A stretch of DNA of 64,000 nt, taken from Hermetia illucens. Its lineage: Eukaryota; Arthropoda; Insecta; Diptera; Stratiomyidae. The stretch is taken from contig NC_051850.1 in NCBI RefSeq assembly GCF_905115235.1, positions 10,511,841 to 10,575,840 on the forward strand, in the 5' to 3' direction. The notes beneath the pieces are model-generated. The model was not told the origin of the DNA, did not search any database, and worked only from the letters and a program-made list of their open reading frames with translations. Below are positions 30,701-41,700 of this stretch, piece by piece. A program made the position numbers and the translations under genes. Position 1 is the first letter of the stretch. Each line of letters opens with the position of its first letter.

Positions 30701-33700
30701 ACGCGGGATAATGCGGAAAATCCGTCGCCTTCGAAGTTCCCGGAAATCAAAGAAAATTGAAAATTTCCACGACCCCGGGGTCGACAAAATGGCCAAAAAT
30801 GCAAAATCGTCGGATTCCCGCGAACGATGCCTTGATCGAAAGGGGAGGCGCCCCGGATTGCAGAAAAGCAAGAATTTTCACGCCTCAATGCCGGAGACGC
30901 GAGATAATGCGGAAAATCCGCCGCCTTCGTAGCTCCTGGAAATCAAAGAAAATTGAAAATTTCCACGACCCCCCGGATTCCCGCGAACGATGCCTTGATC
31001 GAAAGGGGAAGCGCCCCGGATTACAGAAAAGCAAGAATTTTCACGCTACGATGCCGGAGACGCGGGATAATGCGGAAAATCCGTCGCCTTCGAAGTTCCC
31101 GGAAATCAAAGAAAATTGAAAATTTCCACGACCCCGGGGTCGACAAAATGGCCAAAAATGCAAAATCGTCGGATTCCCGCGAACGATGCCTTGATCGAAA
31201 GGGGAGGCGCCCCGGATTGCAGAAAAGCAAGAATTTTCACGCCTCAATGCCGGAGACGCGAGATAATGCGGAAAATCCGCCGCCTTCGTAGCTCCTGGAA
31301 ATCAAAGAAAATTGAAAATTTCCACGACCCCCCGGATTCCCGCGAACGATGCCTTGATCGAAAGGGGAAGCGCCCCGGATTACAGAAAAGCAAGAATTTT
31401 CACGCTACGATGCCGGAGACGCGGGATAATGCGGAAAATCCGTCGCCTTCGAAGTTCCCGGAAATCAAAGAAAATTGAAAATTTCCACGACCCCGGGGTC
31501 GACAAAATGGCCAAAAATGCAAAATCGTCGGATTCCCGCGAACGATGCCTTGATCGAAAGGGGAGGCGCCCCGGATTGCAGAAAAGCAAGAATTTTCACG
31601 CCTCAATGCCGGAGACGCGAGATAATGCGGAAAATCCGCCGCCTTCGTAGCTCCTGGAAATCAAAGAAAATTGAAAATTTCCACGACCCCCCGGATTCCC
31701 GCGAACGATGCCTTGATCGAAAGGGGAAGCGCCCCGGATTACAGAAAAGCAAGAATTTTCACGCTACGATGCCGGAGACGCGGGATAATGCGGAAAATCC
31801 GTCGCCTTCGAAGTTCCCGGAAATCACAGAAAATTGAAAATTTCCACGACCCCGGGGTCGACAAAATGGCCAAAAATGCAAAATCGTCGGATTCCCGGGA
31901 GCGATCCCTTGATCGAAAGGAGAGGCACCCCGGATTACAGAAAAGCAAGAATTTTCACGCCACGATGCCGGAGACGCGAGATAATGCGGAAAATCCGCCG
32001 CCTTCGAAGCTCCCGGAATCAAAGAAAATTGAAAATTTCCACGACCCCCCGGATTTCCGCGAACGATGCCTTGATCGAAAGGGGAAGCGCCCCGGATTAC
32101 AGAAAAGCAAGAATTTTCACGCTACGATGCCGGAGACGCGGGATAATGCGGAAAATCCGTCGCCTTCGAAGTTCCCGGAAATCAAAGAAAATTGAAAATT
32201 TCCACGACCCCGGGGTCGACAAAATGGCCAAAAATGCAAAATCGTCGGATTCCCGCGAACGATGCCTTGATCGAAAGGGGAGGCGCCCCGGATTGCAGAA
32301 AAGCAAGAATTTTCACGCCTCAATGCCGGAGACGCGAGATAATGCGGAAAATCCGCCGCCTTCGTAGCTCCTGGAAATCAAAGAAAATTGAAAATTTCCA
32401 CGACCCCCCGGATTCCCGCGAACGATGCCTTGATCGAAAGGGGAAGCGCCCCGGATTACAGAAAAGCAAGAATTTTCACGCTACGATGCCGGAGACGCGG
32501 GATAATGCGGAAAATCCGTCGCCTTCGAAGTTCCCGGAAATCAAAGAAAATTGAAAATTTCCACGACCCCGGGGTCGACAAAATGGCCAAAAATGCAAAA
32601 TCGTCGGATTCCCGCGAACGATGCCTTGATCGAAAGGGGAGGCGCCCCGGATTGCAGAAAAGCAAGAATTTTCACGCCTCAATGCCGGAGACGCGAGATA
32701 ATGCGGAAAATCCGCCGCCTTCGTAGCTCCTGGAAATCAAAGAAAATTGAAAATTTCCACGACCCCCCGGATTCCCGCGAACGATGCCTTGATCGAAAGG
32801 GGAAGCGCCCCGGATTACAGAAAAGCAAGAATTTTCACGCTACGATGCCGGAGACGCGGGATAATGCGGAAAATCCGTCGCCTTCGAAGTTCCCGGAAAT
32901 CACAGAAAATTGAAAATTTCCACGACCCCGGGGTCGACAAAATGGCCAAAAATGCAAAATCGTCGGATTCCCGGGAGCGATCCCTTGATCGAAAGGAGAG
33001 GCACCCCGGATTACAGAAAAGCAAGAATTTTCACGCCACGATGCCGGAGACGCGAGATAATGCGGAAAATCCGCCGCCTTCGAAGCTCCCGGAATCAAAG
33101 AAAATTGAAAATTTCCACGACCCCCCGGATTTCCGCGAACGATGCCTTGATCGAAAGGGGAAGCGCCCCGGATTACAGAAAAGCAAGAATTTTCACGCTA
33201 CGATGCCGGAGACGCGGGATAATGCGGAAAATCCGTCGCCTTCGAAGTTCCCGGAAATCAAAGAAAATTGAAAATTTCCACGACCCCGGGGTCGACAAAA
33301 TGGCCAAAAATGCAAAATCGTCGGATTCCCGCGAACGATGCCTTGATCGAAAGGGGAGGCGCCCCGGATTGCAGAAAAGCAAGAATTTTCACGCCTCAAT
33401 GCCGGAGACGCGAGATAATGCGGAAAATCCGCCGCCTTCGTAGCTCCTGGAAATCAAAGAAAATTGAAAATTTCCACGACCCCCCGGATTCCCGCGAACG
33501 ATGCCTTGATCGAAAGGGGAAACGCCCCGGATTACAGAAAAGCAAGAATTTTCACGCTACGATGCCGGAGACGCGGGATAATGCGGAAAATCCGTCGCCT
33601 TCGAAGTTCCCGGAAATCACAGAAAATTGAAAATTTCCACGACCCCGGGGTCGACAAAATGGCCAAAAATGCAAAATCGTCGGATTCCCGGGAGCGATCC

Positions 33701-35345
33701 CTTGATCGAAAGGAGAGGCACCCCGGATTACAGAAAAGCAAGAATTTTCACGCCACGATGCCGGAGACGCGAGATAATGCGGAAAATCCGCCGCCTTCGA
33801 AGCTCCCGGAATCAAAGAAAATTGAAAATTTCCACGACCCCCCGGATTTCCGCGAACGATGCCTTGATCGAAAGGGGAAGCGCCCCGGATTACAGAAAAG
33901 CAAGAATTTTCACGCTACGATGCCGGAGACGCGGGATAATGCGGAAAATCCGTCGCCTTCGAAGTTCCCGGAAATCAAAGAAAATTGAAAATTTCCACGA
34001 CCCCGGGGTCGACAAAATGGCCAAAAATGCAAAATCGTCGGATTCCCGCGAACGATGCCTTGATCGAAAGGGGAGGCGCCCCGGATTGCAGAAAAGCAAG
34101 AATTTTCACGCCTCAATGCCGGAGACGCGAGATAATGCGGAAAATCCGCCGCCTTCGTAGCTCCTGGAAATCAAAGAAAATTGAAAATTTCCACGACCCC
34201 CCGGATTCCCGCGAACGATGCCTTGATCGAAAGGGGAAGCGCCCCGGATTACAGAAAAGCAAGAATTTTCACGCTACGATGCCGGAGACGCGGGATAATG
34301 CGGAAAATCCGTCGCCTTCGAAGTTCCCGGAAATCACAGAAAATTGAAAATTTCCACGACCCCGGGGTCGACAAAATGGCCAAAAATGCAAAATCGTCGG
34401 ATTCCCGGGAGCGATCCCTTGATCGAAAGGAGAGGCACCCCGGATTACAGAAAAGCAAGAATTTTCACGCCACGATGCCGGAGACGCGAGATAATGCGGA
34501 AAATCCGCCGCCTTCGAAGCTCCCGGAATCAAAGAAAATTGAAAATTTCCACGACCCCCCGGATTTCCGCGAACGATGCCTTGATCGAAAGGGGAAGCGC
34601 CCCGGATTACAGAAGTACAAAAATTCTCACGCTACGATGCCGGGGGACGCGAGATATCACGGAAAATCCGCAGCCTTCGAAGCTCGCGGAAATCAAAGAA
34701 AATTGAAAATTTCCACGACCCCCGGGTCGACAAAATGGTCAAAAACCAAAATCGTCGGATTGCCGCGAACGATGCCTTGATCGAAAGGGGATGCGCCCCG
34801 GATTACAGAAAAGCAAGAATTTTCACGCCACGATGCCGGAGACGCGAGATAATGCGGAAAATCCGTCGCCTTCGAAGCTCCCGGAATCAAAGAAAATTGA
34901 AAATTTCCACGACCCCGGGGTCGACAAAATGGCCAAAAATGCAAAATCGTCGGATTCCCGCGAACGATGCCTTGATCGAAAGGGGAGGCGCCCCGAATTG
35001 CAGAAAAGCAAGAATTTTCACGCCTCAATGCCGGAGACGCGAGATAATGCGGAAAATCCGCCGCCTTCGTAGCTCCTGGAAATCAAAGAAAATTGAAAAT
35101 TTCCACGACCTCCCGGATTCCCGCGAACGATGCCTTGATCGAAAGGGGAAGCGCCCCGGATTACAGAAAAGCAAGAATTTTCACGCTACGATGCCGGAGA
35201 CGCGGGATAATGCGGAAAATCCGTCGCCTTCGAAGTTCCCGGAAATCAAAGAAAATTGAAAATTTCCACGACCTCGGGGTCGACAAAATGGCCAAAAATG
35301 CAAAATCGTCGGATTCCCGCGAACGATGCCTTGACCGAAAGGGGA
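21770..35345. repeat. Higher-order satellite array, ~13.6 kb
   Basis: Tandem monomers of 196 bp alternate with a shortened 163-bp form that lacks the 'gtcgacaaaatggccaaaaa' part. The pair makes a 359-bp unit (same frames at 23,127, 23,486 and 23,845). Units of 717 and 1,076 bp (two and three pairs), 1,826 bp and 5,804 bp are superimposed. A rare variant 'aggggaaacg' at 27,711 recurs exactly 5,804 bp on at 33,515, and 'cgtcgctttc' at 23,811 recurs at 29,615. Monomers at the left edge (21,770-22,800) are more diverged and near 195 bp. The right edge decays at 35,345. The many open frames in all three phases are by-products of a repeat poor in stop codons. Confidence 0.97.
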
Positions 35346-35715
35346 GGCAAATCGTAGGATTTTTGACCCATCACCCCCTCCTTCCACCCTGGGAAGCGCC
35401 GAAAATCGTAGCCTTTTATAACAAGGATACCACAGAAATGGAGTCTACTTTGCTGATGATTTTGTGTTCGCATTAATCCTGATATTGAAATATAGTGTGG
35501 TGATAGAACCTGCCCGACCCGATAACAGAGCGAATTTCGCAGAACAGCCCTTCTAAAAATATAGAACATAACATCAATATTGGCACCATTGCATTACCTC
35601 GACAACGGTAACTAACAGCAGCTATTGATGTCCTGTAAACAACGTTTCATTGCCAGTCATATCATCAAGTTTACATCCTGTGGTTACTTCAGAGTTAATT
35701 GGATAAGTTGAAACT
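35346..35715 (+). promoter_or_regulatory. 5' flank of dynein gene B
   Basis: Only about 370 bp separate the last satellite monomer from the ATG of gene B. The segment is unique within the window. It contains an RFX half-site-like GGTAAC (about 35,607), not a full X-box. Confidence 0.4.
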
Positions 35716-38700
35716 ATGGATTTACAATACGTTTACCAAAAGGAACGAAAACATTTTGGACGAGCATATACCTTTGCGGATAAAAATGAGTTGCTATTCA
35801 ATGAGCCATCAAATCGCGAGCTCAGCAAGGATTATATCTGCCGCAATCCAGTGTCCCAAGGAACCCAATGCAGTCATCAGATGGCATTGAGTGAAGCGAA
35901 CACCGAACGAGCCTCATTTAAACCAGGTGGCATAACCCATACGGAGGGTGGCTGGCCCAAGGATATTAACATGCACGATCCTGAGCAAACTGTGAGGTAT
36001 GTTTTAAGTGAATAGATAAGGACGAGCAGGAATATTTTGTATTTTTAACACTATTATTTATGAGCTAGTTATAGTCCTTATCTTATGCACAAAAGTATCC
36101 TTTTCGGCTCATCCCTGTTTGTTGAGCAACTGTAATTTGTAGCCTACAATTTTTGGAGGGTCTCTAAAAATTCCTGGTTAGTCGTGAACTAACTCTGCTT
36201 TTGGAGTTATCTGTCCTTTCAGCAGCTTTGAGCAAAAGCATAGCGTGGAAACATAAATGTGGTCCTCCTACAACTTTGAACGGGACGCACGACACATTTG
36301 CAGCAAGTTCAGACCCCACGTACTCGAGGAGGGCGATCAAACCCGAGTCTGCAAGGGACTCATCTGAAGTGGCTCCTGCAACGAAGCCTCACCGGAATTT
36401 ATCTGGTCCCATGGGAGCAGGGATGGCCCTCTGAAAGCCTATGCCGAAGAGAATTCCTGGAGGATGCGTTCTCGGTCCGACTATTTGTGGTTGAGCCCCT
36501 TGTGGGAGTTTCATAGTGGTTGTCGTTATGCCTACATCGCGGACAGAGCTCCTCAGAGCTCAAGCGTGGAGTTGCGCTGCACAACTCGGGTACGTACACC
36601 CTAGTTGCGGTAGAAGTGTTAAATAGGCTTTGCATCCACTGGCATGAATGCTGAGCCTACACTCAGTATAAACCAGTACCGCAGTACCATTCATGGCGGG
36701 GCTTTGATTGTGGTCTCTAAATCAATCCGTGTCCGAAGAGGACCGTGGGATTATGCCTACACGGCGGCACTTAGAAAAACTGCTTAGCTCTCAAAACGTC
36801 TCACCAAAGGGTCAAAGTTCTTACTGTACAAGACAATGATCTTACCAGTCCTCATGTATTCCTTGGAGATCTGAATTCTCTTAGCAAAAAAAAATGCGAA
36901 CTCCTGGTCGCATTCGAGAGAAGAATCTTCCGAAGAATTTTTGGCCCCCTACATGAGAATTGACGATTCCGTAGTCTACATAACGATGAAATCTATGAGC
37001 GATACCATCACCGTTAGGTTGTGAATAAAATCCGGCTCAATAGGTTACGGTGAGCGGGTCAGGTGAGGATGATTCATGAAAAGTCTACAAGGGAGATATC
37101 AATGGTCGAAAATGAAGACGGACAGACCCTGCCTGAGATGGAGCATGGCGTAGGTCAGGACGCCAGACAGCTTTTATGGATATCGAATTGGTGGACCTCG
37201 GCGTAAAACCGGGGTGTCTGGAATTCCTTACTAAGGCAGGCCTAGACCGGATACCGGTTGTTGCGTCGTTGATGAAGATGATCCTTTTGAATTATAGAAG
37301 TATCTCAACTTTTATTTCTTTTCTTGCCTTGTGAAAATTTGTCAGTATGTTATCCAGTTTAAAGCGGTCTAAAGATTATCTGATTATCTATCCGGTTCTT
37401 CTATATTTCCCATACTAATGGACCCACTTTAGTTACCTATGTGAATCGTTTTTTTCAACTTGAGCGGGAATTCCTATGATATACGAGTAAGCTGGACATG
37501 CTGGGCTAAAGCGAGGTAAGATGGTGAGTAAGAGTACTCCTCTCCTTCTTCCCACATTAATGACAATGTGCTTTTGTACCTGGAAAGCCAAGTGGTATCA
37601 GATACGGATCCGGTGTCTGGTTACTTTCTATCGCAAGGCACGCTCTCATGACCTGTAAGCCGATTTCTGACAAACTTCTAGCTGCAAAATTTCGTCCTAG
37701 GCTAAGAAGCATCAAAATTGTACAATACTATCCACCAACGAGCAATTACATGCAATTCAGTAGAGGCTTCCTAAAGTTGACATTATGATCGTGATGGCTG
37801 ATCAGGATGCCAAGTTATTCGGACAAGTGATGGGGAAATACGGTCTCAGCAACCATAACGATAATGGTAGGAGTCTAAGTGTAATTTCAAATGGTAGGAG
37901 GTTCGTGGATTTCTGCAACTTCTACCGCCTCATAATTGGTAGCACATGGATCAAACATAGGTGCTATATAGGTCATTGCCACGTTCCGAAGGGACGTCAT
38001 AAGATCTGGCAGACTGCGGAATCGTGAAAACGGATCGATGAACGGAAGGATTTGAAAGCTCTATTGACCGCTACAATCGATGACGGGCGTGAGGCGCTCG
38101 AACACCGATACCAAGTAAAATTCCGAAAAGTTTAGTATAGTGTACGCCAGGGAGGCAGAAGATGCAATGGAATGCAATGATTTCACGAAGAACCTTGCAT
38201 GTTTTCGTAAATTTTTCGATAGTCCTGTGAAGGACGTTAACGATTTACTCCTCCTCCACGATGACGAGCAGCTGAAGAGGTGGAAAGAACACTTCAGTTC
38301 TCGCTCTTGAGGATGAAATGGCTAGTCACCGTAACATGCGGATACGAATAATTTCTCCAAACAAATAAGATATCATCTCGGCCATCAATGCATTCAAACG
38401 GAGTTAAGCCGCTGAGCATGACGGTCACCTCGCCCGTTCGTTGTTCCACCACTAGTTGAGTTACCTACTGGGGAGCAATCGCCTTCTGGGCATAGTAGCA
38501 TCGCAAGCTTCCGTCTTCCTTCGAGTGATTTGGGTGGCTTTCTCTCTAGCTATACCATTCAGGGGTATGTCGGGTTTGAGTGCCGAGGAAAACGTGTCTC
38601 CCTCAAAGCTTTCGCCATCCAGCCGAGCCTACCACCCGGCCTTCTTCGAAAACTCTTTTTCGAGCTCGATCCGCCCTTGATTTCCATGCAAATTGTCTGG

Positions 38701-41700
38701 TGGTCTCTGTGAGTATAGTCCTCACTGACATGCCAAGCGACTCTACTGGCTAAAGTGGCACTCACGTATGTCAGGTCCACTATAGACCCCAGGCCCCTTC
38801 CCCGGAAAGTGTGCGAGGCCCCAACATTCGCCAGTGCCACGACTAGTTTCGCGAATGCTTCGAGGAAAACACCTCACCTCACATTAGTTATCTGGCTGCC
38901 CCACTCAAGGCCAACGTCCTCTTACTTCCAAAACCACAGCGCTCAGCATCTGCTTATACTCGGCAAGTGTAGCGCTAGGTGGAGCATAGGAGCTGTAAAT
39001 GTGGACGCCTTTCACCTTCGCTCTGATGTAGCACTCCTCCGGGTGCCCCGTTATTTCCTCGACTGCTTGTTCTCCACAAGCCCACCGCGCTGCTTGGCCC
39101 GTTTGTCCTTTGACCCAAATGCTATCACGTGCTTTCGATATGGCTCACTAATTATGGCCACATCGATGTTTTTCTCGCGGATGATTTGCGAAAGTAGATC
39201 CTGCGCCGCCTCGCAGTGGTTGAGGTTGATTTGTATCAACCTAATCTGCAACTTGTGTTTAGGGATCTCCTGAATTTCGGGCATCTGCTGCTACCTGCAA
39301 TGTGCCAGCATAGGCTCTCCTTTCTGAGACCGTCTAATGCAGCTAACATTATTTCGCAGAGTGGTAAGTACGGGCTCTGCCTTCACTCTCTTGAGAATAT
39401 TAGCACCTCCTGTCATATCCTCCTCCTATCTTTCTTTTTCCGAGGAGACACCTTTCTCCAGGCTTCCACATCCTCTTCAGAGGACCCTCTCCCCGAAATT
39501 GTGGCTAATGAGCTTCCCCTGCAGCTTGAGCAGTCCTCCTTACTTGTTTCACTTTTTGGTAGTTGAACCCTACATACCAAGCTATGGTCATTAGCCAGGG
39601 TCGTACAGCAAAACGTATCCTGGCTGAAAATTATGGAACTCTCCTATTGTCCCTTTTTTCACGGCAATTTCTATTCCGGGACCGAGGGGAATCCCTTTTC
39701 CCCTGTTCATTAATTTCCAGAGAATCACTGTCAAAGCCAGTTTGGACCACTCACGAGGGCAGACCTCTCACGATGATTCAATGAGAATTTGCTGGTTCGG
39801 TAGGGAACACACATCTCAGGAGAAAACTGACCATTCCTCGCAGAACAATATCACATATGCGTACTAACACATTATATCCGTTAATTCCACTCATTCCTTT
39901 TCTTACAGATATAGACGTAAAATTGAGAAGGATGAATCGTACATTAATCAAATTATGTCCCTATCAAAACCAATGGAACACTACATATTCCAAAATAACG
40001 CTGTCAACATCTACGAAAATTACTTCGAAGATCTAGATCCAGCTCCACTTCTCGAACAGTGCAAATCTCGTACTTTAAACGTCTATCGGGATCCCAATCC
40101 AATCAAGGTTCCAATAACCCATTTGTCCTGGTCACCAGATGGTGGTGTCAAACTAGCAGTAAGCCATTGTGACATGACTTTTCAAGGAAGCAAACGTGGT
40201 CAGCAAACTCATTCGTATATTTGGGAAATTGAGAATCCCAACCAGCCATACCTTACCCTGGAACCAAAGGCTCCTTGTGTTTGCCTTGAATACAATCAGA
40301 AGGATCCAAACAGTCTGGTAAGTGGCATGTATTCAGGACAAGTGGCCGCATGGGACACTCGTCATGGGAAGTATCCTGTAATGATAAGTGAGCGGGAGGT
40401 ATGCCACCGTGATCCAGTGAGTTCAGTTTTGTGGATCAACTCAAAAAGCGGCACAGAATTCTTTTCTGGTGGTCTCGACGGGCAGGTTCTATGGTGGGAT
40501 ACAAGGAAACTGAATGAACCGCTTGACAGGCTTTTCATGGATCCAGTTCGCACTGATGAGCAGGATTTGTCCAGGTCATATGGAATTTCGGTTTTAGAGT
40601 ATGAAACTACCATCCCGACGAGGTTCATGTGTGGTACCGAGATGGGTATGCTGTTCAGCTGCAACAGGAAGGGGAAGACCCCGATGGAGAAGATCAACAT
40701 TAGGGTAAGCTTGAGATTGAGATTCGACTAAGCAAACTGAATGATGGAAAATATATTTTAGATGATGTGTCATCTAGGACCTGTCTATGCTATCACAAGG
40801 AATCCTGCATTCGTTAAAAATTTCCTGACGGTCGGAGATTGGACTGCACGCATCTGGTCGGAAGATTGTCGCGAGAGCTCCATAATTTGGACAAAGAGTC
40901 AGGAAGCTATGCTTACCGATGGAGCTTGGAGTTATACCAAGTATATCCTTTATTTGAAACTGATCGATTGGGTAATCAGAAACCTTAAATATGTCCTTTT
41001 TCAGAGTGTCACTTTTCTTTGTCACCCGCATGGATGGCGTTTTGGATTGTTGGGATCTTCTGCAGCAACAAAATGAGCCAGTACTTAGCATTAAAGTATG
41101 CGATGATCCTTTGCTTTGTCTAAGGACCCATGAAAGTGGAAAGTACGTGAGTTGCGGCAGTAACAAAGGTGCAACGTTTCTCATTGAAGTTTCTGATAAC
41201 ATGGTGTGCTCTTCCAAGAATGATAAACCTCTTCTTACTGCGGTAAATTATACACATTTAATCTAGGCTTAAGATTAGTCCTTTTTACTTAAGAGGTTTC
41301 GTTGCAGATGTTTGAGCGTGAAAACAGGCGAGAGAAAATTTTGGAAGCTAAGTCCAGGGAGATTAAATTGAAAACAAAAACGGCTCATGCCCAAGAAGCA
41401 GCAAGCATGAATGGAGGAAGCGATAAAATATCGATTGCTCAATATGCAAGTGAGTATCCTTTTCTTCAGCTGGTCGCGTCTCGTGTCTGGTCAATTCTTC
41501 CAGCATGAAGTTCGCATTATTTTTTTTTTTGACTTATTTCCAAGTTAAAATCTTGTTGAACCTTGTCTACCACTTAACAACTTCAACCGCCATTTCCACC
41601 TCTTGGTAGGGTATAGCGCGTCAACCACACATAGGCGGCATCGTTCGCGGTGACCTGAAATGCCCTTCAGCACACCCCATGACTTTCCGAGACGTTCGCA

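Noticed and set aside
21770-35345. CRISPR array
   Set aside because: There are no unique spacers between the repeats, units are 163-196 bp, and the context is eukaryotic.
21770-35345. A hammerhead ribozyme inside the satellite monomer, as in some animal satellites
   Set aside because: I looked for CUGANGA with GAAA and a cleavage triplet on both strands of the monomer and found no complete core.
21820-35476. Dozens of overlapping open frames of 65-199 codons in the array
   Set aside because: They follow the 196/163-bp period, occur in several phases and on both strands, and shift phase from monomer to monomer. They reflect a stop-poor satellite, not genes.
35595-35615. An RFX X-box upstream of dynein gene B
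   Set aside because: Only one half-site (GGTAAC) fits; the other half does not match the GTNRCC pattern at proper spacing.
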